Positions 44,444 through 56,903 of a stretch of 64,000 bases of DNA are shown one piece after another. Each line of letters begins with the position of its first letter. The stretch's first letter is position 1. A program made the position numbers and the translations under genes. The stretch comes from Larix kaempferi. Taxonomy: Eukaryota > Streptophyta > Pinopsida > Pinales > Pinaceae. The DNA lies in contig BSBM01000779.1 of the NCBI GenBank assembly GCA_027924585.1, forward strand, positions 18,644,001 through 18,708,000, given 5' to 3'. The notes beneath the pieces are model-generated. The model saw only the letters and a list, made by a program, of their open reading frames with translations. It was not told the origin of the DNA and ran no database searches.

Positions 44444-46225
44444 GTGACCTATTGGGATTACTGCCAAACACCGCTTCAGATACATAAAACTTTGTTTAAA
44501 ATATTGTATTATGTTTCATGTGAAGAATTAACTAACAAATTGTTTTCCGTGACCAGATACTTATATAACTTTCAGGTACAGGCAGTATCAGAAAAAATGA
44601 ATGCAGAACAAGGCAGCAGTATACAGGGAAATCTAAATTCCCCACCACAAGAGCAAGAAATTGTGGTGGAACTCAACTCGGATCTGATGAGATCCATGCA
44701 AAACCTACAAGCTGAATTTCAAAGTTTCAGGGATGAAAATATGCAAGAAAGAAGAGAACAACAAGCCCTAAATGAGGCCTTACTCCAAAGCCTGACCGGT
44801 GCCAAACCCCATGGACAACCTAGCCTCTCAGTTAAAACCCTTAAAACAGAGATCTGTCACACAAGGAACTCAGCTGATTTCCAGAGAGGAAAACAAGAAG
44901 AACATAAAACAAAACCAATGGAAGAAGACTTCCAAAGTTCATCCAACACTGAAGGTTCACTACCTCCTTACAAGAAAAGGAGGAAAAGTGATGACAGTCT
45001 ACAAGGGGAATTTCGAAAGATTAAGGCCCCAACTTATGATGGAGAAATCAACTCTGGGGAGAAGGCTGAAGAGTGGCTGCTAGGAATGAATAAGTATTTC
45101 AAAGTTCATAATTATTCCAGTGAAATGCAAGCCCAGTTAGCCATCTACAATCTGAATGGTAAAGCATCCAGATGGTGGCGGGACTTGAAACACACTAAGG
45201 GACAAGAGTTAAGAGACATCACCTGTAATACTTTTAGCAGAATTTTTCAGGACAAATACATTTCTGAAAGATTCTTCGACAAGAAAATCAACGAATTTCA
45301 TGAACTAAAAATGGGCTCCATGACAATGGAAGCTTTCATCAACAGTTTTTTAGATCTTCTACATTATTTCCATTACATAGAAGATTAAAAGGTCAAGATA
45401 CAACAATTTCTGGGATGTCTGCCCCCAAATTTCAGAGAAAAGATTGAATTTGACATGCCCAAAACTTTAGACGTGACCTTACATAAAGCATGACTCTGTT
45501 ACGAACACGGACAACCACGAAATGAAAACATAAACAGAAATAAAGATAGATTGAAAACTTTTTTAGTCAACCGAAGGTCCGGTTTTAGGCCACCTCCTTA
45601 CCGAAAACAAAACAATAGTTTCCCACCTAACAGGGGTTTCAACCGGCCTCATCCAAGCCTGAATGTGCCTACACCTCAACAGAACAGGCCAACCTTCAAC
45701 AAGGGAGACAAAACTACTCCACCCACTATCGCTTGCTGGAAATACCAAGGACCCCACTATTTCCGAGACTGCCCCAACAAGTCGGATGGGGTACTACGCA
45801 ACATACAAGCTAAATTGACAATAGGGGATGTGCCAAGAAGACCAAGAATTTATGCGGCACTCGACGGTTGGCAAGCGGATCACCAGGCCACTCTGGTAGA
45901 AATTGAGGGTAAGCTCTCAAGTACACATGTTTCAATATTAATAGACTCATGTGCTTGCCAAAGCTACATCACCCTTAGGATAGTAGAAACTTGTAAGTTA
46001 AACCGAGAAAGTCACAAGGCACCATGGCTGGTACAACTAGCTACTGGTACCAAGCGAAAGGTTTCCGAACTAGTTAGGAGTTGTGAGATAGATTTGAACG
46101 GTTTTTCGACTAGGGTAGATTTAAACATCTTACTGCTAGGGTCTTATGACATAATAATAGGAATGGATTGGTTAGAAGGACATCATGCCTTACTAGATTG
46201 CTTAAATAGGATCGGGCCAAATGCG
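44444..46225 (+). pseudogene. gag: Chromovirus-type gag-protease fragment
   Basis: One frame from 44444, with the likely true start at 44597 (MNAEQGSSI) by comparison with the chromovirus gag at 56904. An N-terminal Glu/Gln-rich helix, then a nuclear-signal-like KKRRKSDDS, then the gag core: IKAPTYDGEI, AEEWLLGMNKYFKVHNYS, AIYNLNGKASRWWRDLK, SMTMEAFINSFLDLL. Stops at 45386 and about 45491 interrupt it, but the frame continues to 46249. The zinc finger is CWKYQGPHYFRDC, its second Cys changed to Tyr. Protease keeps ILIDSCACQSYIT (the usual G is C) and IIIGMDWLEGHHA. Similarity ends near 46210, before RT, so RT, RNase H and integrase are gone. Confidence 0.88.
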
Positions 46226-47441
46226 AGGCGGTCCATTGCAACGATTTGAAATTTGAAATTTGAATTTAGAACATCCCATCTCATTTATTGATTGAAAGTG
46301 CAGTGTTGATTCGTCCATATCATACAACTGGGTGTGAATAGATAGGAAATCGGGTTGAGTGGCTTAAACTACCATCCATCTCATGGCATGCCACACATCA
46401 TCCGTAAGAGTGGTATGCTCCATAGAACCTATGGATGGCCATACCCTCGCTGGTAGAGTCTTAATGACTCGACTCTGTTTGAACGGACATAAATCAAGCA
46501 CATGGAAATGTGGGACTTGTGCTGACAGGTCGATTCCTTTTCGGAATGTGCTATCGAGATAAGGATTGTTGTTTGGCGGAAAGGTAAAATGGAGACACAT
46601 GCTCTCTAGGTTCACATCGTAGCTGTGAAGATTCCCTACCATGGTGATGCCAAAGGAGTGACGACCTGTTGGGAATAGTAAGTGTAGGTAATTTCTCAAG
46701 CACGGAGGGATATGTTACATATATCAACCATGGAAACATTCTCAGCATCAATTTTTCAATCTTTAGATCCTCAGATTCCATCGTAGAGCTAACTTATCGA
46801 GTCAATTACAGGTTGGGCAGAAGATGAAATTGCGATAGGTGAAGATCTGCTAATACTAGAACAATTTATTGCAGGTTAGTGCATGGTCGAGTATGACAAA
46901 ATCAATGGAAGAGTAAGGAAAACAAGATAACACCTACCATTCAACAACATAATGCCGACGAATTTGAGTACAATCTCCAAGGAAAAAGTAGATGGTTGCA
47001 ATCTAGTTTAAAAAAAAAAATCACAACAGTTCTTTCACTACCAAATCAGTCTCTAAAATTTGATGACTAACAATTCTATCATTCGAAAAGGCAGATCAAC
47101 TAACATGTTCCAAACGGTTTAATGAATGGACTTCACGTCCATGAAATACACAAGGTCTTTCAAGGTCAAATCTTTGTGATTCACTTGTTTTTTAAAAAGA
47201 ATCTATGTGATTTAGTAAGACGTAATATTAAATCTGGAATGGAAATTATTTTTTTTAACAATTTTTATAACTCATTAATTAGTATCACAAAATAAAGGCA
47301 TAGATAAAAAATATGCAATTTATCCATTTCAAATCAAACATGGGAGGATTCATATCATATCTATGCAGGTCGATCGACATAACATGCATTCAATATAAAC
47401 TTGTATTGTACCGCTATGGATCGTTTGACTCCAAAATGAAT

Positions 47442-47483
<42 letters not shown>

Positions 47484-47506
47484 GCATTCAACATAGCTAC
47501 ATTCAT
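46226..47506. other. Unassigned stretch with a minus-strand open piece
   Basis: After a ttgaaatttgaaatttgaattt run there is no retroelement text. On the minus strand two overlapping frames (46551-46781 and 46364-46699) together look like one broken protein of about 130 residues (MESEDLKIEKLMLRM, then YLHLLFPTGRHSFG, then PHFHVLDLCPFKQSRVIKT, ending DDVWHAMRWMVV). The composition is more protein-like than the shadows around it, but I recognise no family. A TA microsatellite lies at 47444-47478. Confidence 0.4.
47444..47478. repeat. (TA)n microsatellite
   Basis: About 35 bp of perfect alternating TA. Confidence 0.97.
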
Positions 47507-50500
47507 GTAACATCCCCAAAAATTTCATCAAAAATTAGAAATATTCTAAGCAGTTATATTTGCAATTAAATGCTATGCGGAAAGTTTACCTGTGAATGTT
47601 TAGCATCTTTATTAACTGCTTAACTATACTCTTAAATGCGACACTTACTTTTTTACAAACTGTCGTCAATTATTAAAAGTGTCTTAACGACATTAGATAA
47701 CTATGTGATCCTATGTCTGAATTTAATATCATACTGTCCACATTATAGCATTATACTTGCGGAATTTCTCTTAACTCATTATTATATAATGTCTTGTATA
47801 TTCATTGATGCTATTATGATATTCATGTATTCGATGATTATTTCTTTTGTCCTTAAATCATTGAAGTAGGACTATGAGTCTCTTTTACTGTTGAGAGTAT
47901 TTATGAATTCAATTGTATCTTTAATAATGATTATCTGGTTATTAAGTACATTCTTTTCATTTATGGACCAATACATGTGTAATGTGATTATGTTGACATC
48001 CAATGCTCAATGTCTTAAAGTTGTAAATTACTTCTTGATGTTAACGTTAATAGTTGGCTTATCATTCTTATGTCATGATATGTTTACCTTAATATTTGGT
48101 TATGTTTAACTCCTTTCAATTGGAAAGTGAGTTCCGGAGCAGCCATGAGGATTACTTAGATTTTAAAGCTAATGCATGTTATCACTACCCTGTCCAGGTT
48201 ATAGGTAGGACTCTCATGCATGAATTGGCTAATGTTTTCATATATTTTACATGGCTAAGGTTGTAACCTAGCTACAAAATTATATTGCAAGGAATAATTA
48301 ATATTGTAACCCTAACTATGGGTTGGATGCTCTAGCCCTAATGGCTTCTATCAAGGTGATGGCACACCATAGCTTAACATTGGTGTTAAATGTTATAATA
48401 TAACAATAGTTCTTAGAACGAGTAACCAAAGTATTTGATGCACTTGTGAATTGGATTTCAAATGGAAAACAACGCTTTTAAACTATACAATCGTGGGTAA
48501 AAATTGAAATAGTAGTGGGCGCAAACCAAGCTCATTTATGAGCCACATGAAGGTTGGTGAAGAGCTACCACGTAAGGAACATAAACCTAACTATTCGTTG
48601 ATATTCGACATTATTACCTGTTGTTGTGTGAGGGTTTGGATAGCCGAGCTCTTGCTTGTCTGTCGTGGCCAAAATGGGCTCATCTTCTCAAATCCAACAT
48701 TAAACTTTTTAAAATACAGAGCGGCCTTCAGTTTTTCAATGAATATTCAACGTAAAGCTATCACCATAGTCTCAGTTGCTAGGGTATTCTACGGTCATGG
48801 TGATTCATCTTCTCTACAAGAGGTAAGAATGGTACCATCTACGACCTATTTCAAACGTTGAATTCTTTTGTTTATCATATGTCAATGTCTAGCTGTTTCG
48901 CATGCTTGGGAAGGAGGTTTCTAGTTCCTAGCTGCTCGCAGTTCTCTTCCTAAGCTTACGGCTACAACATGTCTGAGTCAAAGACAAACCCCAGTGGTTT
49001 AATACCACCGTAAGCCCTCGGTTTCTCAACGATGTCTCCTCTGTCAACCTGTTTGAGAAACACTGTCAGCGATAATGTTTACAAAGTTGTAAGCCCTCGG
49101 GAATGCAAATAGTTTAGTAGCTTAAAGGTTGGAGTTTGGATTCGACCAACGTTGTTAAATAAAAGCTACGGAAATAAGTTTCTTCAGTTTTCTTCTACGT
49201 CTCTGTTGAGACTGATCTTACTTGTCTCTTGTTTATATGAGAATGTTTGGGCTTGAAGCCTTTAGTTGGATTTTTGTCAATGAAATGAATATATGGAATG
49301 ATTACTGTGTACTGTCATTTGTAAGCTATCCATAATGTTTTTCTGGGTTTTTAGTATTAAGGTTTGAAAATAATGTTTATGTTTATGTATAAGCCATCTG
49401 ACATTATCATTATGAATATGATTTTTTTTGGGGTTGTTTGGGCAGAGATTGTTTTGATAGTTCAAATAAATGATGGAGATGTAACTATTTTTGGCCAAGC
49501 CCTGACTTAACTCTGCATAAATCTTTTACAGTATTGGTCGTAATGTTTAATAGTTTTGATTGCTACAAGGTTAAAACCCTAAACCCTGTCAATGTTTTAC
49601 AATTTTATAACACGACTGGGAGAGCTCACTCTTGAGACTCGAACCCTTGACCTTTTAATAAACTATTGTTTTGGTAAGATTCCAATGATGCATCCATTAG
49701 ATGTCATCGAGATCCTTTTCTTGAAGTGTTCTGTATCACTACAATGGTTTCGAGTGTATTAGGATAATGGTTAAGTTTTTATTTGTTAAAATATTACACA
49801 ATGGATGCCGAGACCCATTGTATTTAATCTCGTTGATGAACCTGGGGTTGTATTAACCCGGTTCATATTAGTTAGATGAATCTCAGGGTGAGTCCTTTCA
49901 GTCTCGAACCATTGTTATATGACTACAATAGTTCTATCGAATGACACTGTGATAATGTTGATAATTTTAATACCTTGTTACAATTGTTAACTTGTTACAT
50001 GGTTATTGTATTGAATATGTTTTTACCATATTGCTACAACTATTTGATATTTGATAAAGAGTGATGTCTACAGGTTTCAACCCCTGACATAGTTGATATT
50101 GTTATATTGTATACCAGTTACAAGGTTCAACCCTGAACCATCCTTTAAACTTGAAATTCTTTTTGATTATGAAAGTATAATGCATGTCGATACCTTATGG
50201 GGATATCGAGCAGTTATCAAAATATTTCAATATATATTTATTAGATGTGCTATTGTTTATGTAAAAGCATTATCCAAGATTTAAGAACTCTGTTTTGATT
50301 TATACAATACTTTTTGTTTATAAAATTCGATACCTGTAGGGCTTATCTAGGGATTTGAAAAGATGTTTATTTTTATACTTCTAAAATATCATACTTCTAT
50401 AAAGTTGATATGATTTCTGTACATTATGCTTATAAGAGATTCATATTGAAACTATATAAGTTGATAGTATAATACTTTGTTTACATGATTTGTAATGAAT

Positions 50501-50535
50501 GCATAACTAGATTTTATATTTGTATTTCTGTGTAA
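47507..50535 (-). repeat. LTR-like sequence, minus orientation
   Basis: Begins tgtaacatccccaaaaattt on the plus strand, near the reverse complement of the chromovirus LTR end at 56757 (minus strand TGTAACATCCCGAAAATT). It lies beside a minus-strand pol fragment, so it may be a related minus-strand LTR. Frames at 47636-48109, 48538-48861 and 50093-50284 show no known motif. A full alignment with 51538-56757 would be needed to set its extent. Confidence 0.4.
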
Positions 50536-51537
50536 AAAACTGAAATTTAATTTAGTATCCAAACCTTCAAACAATGACTTCTAGAAATTTCCAGTAAATT
50601 TAGAATTTGGATCGAAAATTATTACCATGGGAATTCCATGCAAACGAAAAACTTGCTTCATAGACACATTAGCAATGTTAGCAGCCGTAAAAGTAGTTTT
50701 AACAGGTATCAAATGTGTTGCTTTGCTAGGCTTATCTACTACTACCATTATTGAATCATTCTACTTTTGATTTTTAGGAAAGCCAGTTATAAAATCAATG
50801 CTAATAATTTCCCACTTCCACTCTGGAATTGGCAATGGCTGTGATACGCCAGCTGGGTGTTGATTCTCAACTTTAACTTGCTGACATTCAAAGCACCTAG
50901 CTATGTATTCAGCCAGCTCATTCTTCATATTTGGACAAAAGTAATCTAAAAGTAATATTTTCTTAACATTGTTATCATTTTTTGGTAACCAAGGTGTCCT
51001 GAATAAGGACTTTTATGTACTTCATTTAAACGCACAGTTTTCTTTTATACAACATTAAACCCTTTTCATTCAAACTGTAATCTGTTATTAAATTTTCAAA
51101 ATTATTTTCTCCAACCTTTTCCTGTAATTTCTGATAATTTTGATCCAGTTTTATTCGTTCTTCAAGCTTAAATCTATTTTATAAGTGCTGATTGCTACCA
51201 TAAAATTTAATTTTGCATTTATGCTTACGGCATCAACAACTTTATTTTCTTTACCTTTTATGCGTTGGATCTCAAAATCATATTCGCTAAGGAAAGCTAA
51301 CCACCTAGCTTGCCTTGCTTTCATATTTGGTTGATCCAACATATATTTTAGACCTTTATTATCTATCATTAATAAAAAATTTCTACCGATTAGATGATGG
51401 CGCCACATCTTTAAGGCATGTGTCATAGCATCCAACTCTAAATCGTAGGTAGCATAGTTCTTCTCATGAATTTTTAACTTTCTTGACTCATACGCTATTA
51501 CGTGACCTTCTTGTGTTAAGACTCTGCCAAGGCCATC
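50536..51537 (-). pseudogene. Chromovirus-type RNase H-integrase fragment
   Basis: Minus strand. RNase H (51151-51537) begins at DGLGRVLTQEGHVIAYESRK and runs through YDLELDAMTHALKMWRHHL and IDNKGLKYMLDQ to GKENKVVDA. Further down, in broken frames, comes the HHCC region and then the integrase core start (SIMVVVDK, VKTTF, HGIPMVIIFDPNSKF near 50600-50760). Similarity ends near 50536, after KLNFS. The text closely follows the plus-strand chromovirus at 59750-61830, so it is a second copy of the same family in opposite orientation. Its upstream part is cut off by the LTR that starts at 51538; the first residues (MFLQQKGYVT) of the 51151-51567 frame are translated LTR. Confidence 0.85.
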
Positions 51538-52050
51538 TGTAACATACCCTTTTTGCTGAAGAAACATTTTATGTTGAAAACATTATGTTAACTTTTATTG
51601 TAAAGTTTTATATTGGACAAGTGTCCAAGGATCACTGTAATTACACAATATTTTATTATTTAATAAATAAAATAGGAGACAAAAACCTAAGGGGACTGTT
51701 GAAAGAGTGGTTACTGACCCACTAGGTGGAATGGAATCTGGGGTAGAAGGAAATGGACAAGTGGCAGCATCATGATGCAACTAACTATCTATTGGTATGG
51801 GACAACTCCCTTGAAATGTGGTCATAGTTCCCTCGAAGGTGGGACTGGAGCTTGAGGCTCATTTATTCAAAACTAACCACTAAAGACCTAAGCAGTCTGT
51901 ATACGAGCCATCGAATTATGAACTGAGGTTCATCACTTTTCCTGATGAGGAAATTTAACTTGGGGTTTTGTTGTTCTTGCACCCAAGAGATTCGATGAGG
52001 GGATATACTGAGTTTGTTTGATTATGGTGTAAGTATACCTATTATACTAC

Positions 52051-52160
52051 TAAGTGCAGAAGTTATATTAATGAGTGCAGAAGGCATATTTTGAGTGCAG
52101 AAGTTACACTGCTGTGTGCAGAAGGCATATTTTGAGTGCAGAAGTTATATTACTGAGTGC
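52051..52160 (+). repeat. GAGTGCAGAAG tandem repeat in the 5' LTR
   Basis: About five units of 19-23 bp, alternating ...gagtgcagaagttatatta and ...gagtgcagaaggcatatttt. The 3' LTR has about six (63153-63284). Confidence 0.88.
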
Positions 52161-54309
52161 CTTGCTTCTACACATATTCCATCTACTTAGTGGTTCAGTA
52201 AGCAAGCTCGGGGGTTCAAAGGAAGCAAGTAGTTTTGGTTGCTTCTTATGGAAAAGGTTGGGAGGAATAGGCCTCCTTGGGTGTTTGTCGGCCCTATCGT
52301 CATTTATAGGTTCTAGTTGTCTTTTCTAATTCTAAGTAGTTAAAGTTTCTATCTGTAATTATTGATTTATTGTTTTCAAGGATATTATTAACAAATGCAT
52401 TTATTTTAAGTTTCTGACCTAATTAGGATTCTGTATAGTAATGATTATGTAAGATGAATTGAATAAAATATTTCTCTGCATTTTTCCCCATGTTAATGGA
52501 TCTGCATCGTACTCTAGTACATAGAAGAGATTAAGGTAGATAAACTGATAGGCAGATTGCCAGATGAATGAGAAGATCAACCCTGTTGTATTTCATTAGT
52601 TTTTGCTACCATTAATATTCTGTATTAAATAATATAATTCTATGTTTTTCTTTTATCATTCTTTTCATCAGTTAAGTGTTTTAAAGTTCACTGTATTTCT
52701 TTCACCAGTCTGTATGGAAATAACAGCTGCAAAAACATGTATTTCCTGAGTATACAGTACTATTATCCTTTACTGCTAACAAGTATATACATCATGAAAA
52801 CAAATAGTTTTCATATCCAAGTATTGAAATTATCTTTCTGTTACAAAGTTTTTAGGAAATCATAACAGCTGCAAATTTAATAGCATCAACAAGCATTACA
52901 TTACATTCTATTCTGAGAGTCATAGATTTAAATTAGGGTTTTATTTCTTTCCATATTCTCTTATCTAAAGCTATGTTTTCTGTTACAATTATCCTTTCTT
53001 TTAAACTCTACAATTACACTGTTAAAAGACATCTTTCCTTTCAGTAGTATCAAATTTAGTTATTTGTATTCAAAAATGAATCTATCTATTATTACAAACA
53101 ATAGTATATGGAATCAATTTCAGTATGAACTCAGATCCTCAAACATAGATTTGATTTGTTCTCAACATACTGTTTTCAATCACACCCCAAATATTGTATT
53201 ATGTATTTCAATCTTTATCAAATACTACTTAAAATAGAGAACGACCATTTTCTTGTTAAGACATCTATTCCATGACATAGATGGTACGAAATCCTTATTA
53301 TTTATGCAATATGTAAACATTGCAAACCCTATTCAAGGAAAACATCAAATTTACTAATCCTTACAGGATTTAGCTGCGGGTATTAAACCCTTGTAAACAA
53401 AAACTGTAGTAGAGACGTGACCGTAGCAAACTCAATAATCAAAATCATTTCATACATCAAATAGCTAGGATTCGACATTATCAACCATTAACATTTTCAT
53501 TTGAAAATGAGCCATAGATGACCTCACAGAAATAGAAAGCCATAATTTCTTTTGCATTCACATTATTGGGATGAAACCCCATTACATCATTTAGTTTCAA
53601 AATAAAACTTAAAACCATTTCATAAAATGACGAAGGTATAAACCTTGTAAGATAGGTACATTACGATAGTATGAACAGTACAACGGTTTCAAACCCTGTA
53701 TCTAACACTTCTCTTTTTATAAAACATATGAGATTTTAACCCTTCCAAAGAAATTTCTTGCAACTAAGAAATATGCATCGAAACATTGTGAGGACTATCA
53801 TCAAGTAGGCCGTAGATCTCTTAACACTGCTGCTACCACGAGACTTAGCAATGGTGGCCATACTCTCAGTCCAGAATCAAAAGAGTTGCTAAACATCATC
53901 TACAACCAACAGTGGCTAAGAGGGAGAACCACTGAGTCTTACAGTTGTAATGCAGTAAACCATCATCTTCAACTAGAAGGCTCGCAGGCGAAGAATACTT
54001 GCCTGAAAGATGAAGAACACCTGCCAGAAAAAAAATGTGGATTAAATAACACACTTTGGATTTGAGAAAGCATTTTCAATGCAAATAATAGAAATGAGTT
54101 TTGACCCTTTACCTTCGGAGTTTCCCATCTATAGCAGAGTTGCCGTAGCTATCAAAAGAAGAAAACCAGGACCATCACTCCTAAATAAACACAGCAAGAC
54201 CATGTGCTTTTCTAAGATCTACCTCGCATAGAGAAGAAAGAAGCAACCGTTGTTCCCAACCATTATTGAAAGCCAAAACCCATCAACCTATTAACTATTT
54301 CAGTCAGGT

Positions 54310-54480
54310 TTGACTCTGAGGCTCAGTTGCTCAACCACCAGGTCCTGATATCGATTCCTGGAGGCATCCTCAACTTACCAGAAACCCTACAAGCCCGCAA
54401 CCTGTCGGCCTGCCTGAAAACCCCACTCCTGCACATTGAATGACAAATACAATGAATTATTACCAAAGGAGTGTTAGGGT
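54310..54480 (+). repeat. Possible tRNA-derived SINE-like sequence
   Basis: The text gaggctcagttgctcaacc resembles a pol III A box (tRNA D-arm) and tatcgattcctgg, about 33 bp further, resembles a B box. That spacing suits a tRNA-derived SINE head. No target duplication or poly-A/T tail was found, so this is tentative. Confidence 0.22.
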
Positions 54481-54883
54481 ATCGAGGTGTTAGGGTATTG
54501 TCAACCTCGAGGAAGCTATCACGTGAGAATCGCCACGTAGATGCCACGTAGACTTTCCATTCAACCTTCTTTAATGCACTTTATGAATCCAAGATTATCG
54601 CAGTACATAGAATCCATGCTACGGATCATACATCGGGATTATATCTATATTATCTTAAGTTTCTCGTTGTTTCAAACCTTGAAGTATTAACACATACAAC
54701 CTTCCATCATGAAGGACATTAGGGTTAGGTCCGATCTTATATCACCATCAGATTATAATTATAATGTTTTATGATATGATTAGGTCTTAGGGTGAAATCG
54801 TGAACCTGGGAAACACTTTGGTGACAAACAGAGTGAAAAAAATGGAGCACGGGCGGATGATCACGCGAAAAAAAGTCAAACTC

Positions 54884-55026
54884 AAACTCTAGGTAGAGAG
54901 TTTAAAAAACTCTAGGCCGAGAGTTTGAACCAATCACCGCACTGTATTTTAAAAAAAACTCTCGGATGAGAGTTTGAACTAAACTCTAGGCCGAAAGTTT
55001 GGAAGACATTTTCTCGCTCGAGAGTT
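54884..55026. repeat. Cluster of AAACTCT...AGAGTTT palindromes
   Basis: Five imperfect palindromes in 143 bp: 54884-54903, 54908-54926, 54956-54976, 54981-55000 and 55012-55026, each of the type aaactctaggccgagagttt. The spacing is uneven. They lie within the 5' LTR of the chromovirus. Confidence 0.85.
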
Positions 55027-56759
55027 TTTGGTCAACAATTCCAGCACCATTTCTACAGAATTCAGAAATGTGTCACTTTAACAAGGTCGGACCACTGCAA
55101 AACATGAGAATTACATGTCGGAGTTTATACCAGTAGATTCACCATTCAATCTACTATCTAGTAATATAAGCTTTTTTCAATTTCATTTAGGATTACTATT
55201 TTTTTCTATTTTCTTACTAAACTTTATCATTAAGAAATTAAGTGACTGAAAAATCAATCACAATGAAAATTCAATATCATCACAATGAGGAAGCCAAAAA
55301 AATTTAAAAAAATACAAGGATGTTCCTTGAAGTGTCCTCTTCAATGGGCTGGTTTTATTTTTTTTGATAAGAGTAACATTTGAAAGAAAATGTGAACACA
55401 AAAACATGTGTCGATAATGCACAATTTTCTGAACATATGCTGTTTCGATAAATAATAAAAAATAGTTCCCAAATCTTAAAAAATTCGAAATACAGTCCAG
55501 GATCAATTTTAGTGTGTGTAGATTATGAGCATACAATTGTTTTCCCTAAAATGAATAACCATCTATCAAAAAACCATTATCAACACAAGTCACTCATTAT
55601 CCATACCTAAAAGTTTCAAGTATATGTCGTTGGTTGACAACAAATTCGTCCCATGATATGTCCATAAAAAAATATTTAAAAAGCTATGAGTAGAAAGCTA
55701 ATTCAATTCTGTAAAACCTTTGTGCTTACTTCAAGTTGAAATTCCTAAGGGAGATATGGATTTGAAGAGGTCAAAGTTGAAAAACATAAAAATTAGCAGT
55801 TTTTTTTGTCAAAAACAAGCCAAAACTGTTTCCCAACTTCATGTTTTCACCCATTAACCTTTTGGTATTGAGTTTATATATTAACCACTTTTCATTTCAT
55901 CACTATAAGTTATATAGTGGAATATATATGTATACATAAGACTAAAGTATTACACCATACGTTATGTGAAAACACTTATGTCAAACCCTATGCATGGTGT
56001 AAAGATTATTTCCTTGTATTATAAAGTTGAAATGCTTTAGTATTCTAGACATCTATTTTTATCCATAGTTAGATTGTAGCCCAAGATACTTTTTACCATA
56101 GTTTGTATCAAATTTAATACTATGCTATCCATTATATTTCATAGGACTAAAAGACCAAGGATAGAGATACTTTAAACGCCTTAAAACCAAGTCTTTGTTC
56201 CTTTCACCTTGAAAATTACAAAAAGCATCATAATCCCGTAACTAATGCTTGATTTTTAAAAATGAAGTACATACTTTGTGTCTAGTAAATTATGGAAATG
56301 TAGACTCACAGGATTAACATAGTGATTATATAAGTGAAGAGCGACAATTTTAGATCTCGCCCTAAGTTTCCTTTTTGGCAATCTTTTTTCTCTTTTATAA
56401 CTGGAAAAAATTTAAATGATGATGTTTAGATTCTGCACTTTTAAAATTTCTTTACCTGCGATCTGCGAGAAGAACGTTTCTAATGCTTTAACATAAATGC
56501 TAAGTAAGCCTTGCGGTGTCATAGGGCCCCTTCATCATCAAAATAAAAGCAACATTTAGCATGTGCAATCTATAGCAAATAACATCATCATCATTTCATA
56601 ATTTAAAACAGTTCACATGCAAAGTCACTTCCGCATTCTATTTTCTTTATGTCCTTTGATTTATTACATCAACATTTATTTTATCTTCTACTTAGTAAGT
56701 ACAACATTAAATGCTACCTAAAAAATTTTAATTTTTGTGAATTTTCGGGATGTTACATG

Positions 56760-56776
56760 TGGTATCAGAGCGCGAG
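56760..56776 (+). promoter_or_regulatory. Primer-binding site of the chromovirus
   Basis: TGGTATCAGAGCGCGAG, two bases after the LTR end; intact initiator tRNA-Met type site. Confidence 0.92.
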
Positions 56777-56903
56777 TTCAAACTCTAGGCCTTAAATTGG
56801 CTCACGCGCGCAAAATAGAAAATGAAAATTAGAAAGTTTATGTTACTAACTTTTATTTTAATTATGTTTCTATATAGAATAGTTTGACATTTAAATTGCA
56901 GGT

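Larger units (their letters stand above)
51538..56757 (+). repeat. 5' LTR of the chromovirus (about 5.2 kb as it stands)
   Basis: Starts tgtaacatacccttt and ends cgggatgttaca before the PBS. The first 650 bp match the 3' LTR at 62653-63317. The rest has no partner in the window, so inserted elements inside the 5.2 kb cannot be excluded. No gene is seen; frames at 52075-52329, 54323-54547 and 55258-55536 have no known motif. It contains a 21-22 bp repeat (52051-52160), a tRNA-like stretch (54310-54480) and a palindrome cluster (54884-55026). Confidence 0.7.

Noticed and set aside
47636-48109. Two hydrophobic plus-strand frames, mitochondrial-membrane-protein-like
   Set aside because: AT-rich codons give Ile, Leu, Phe and Tyr by composition; no conserved motif.
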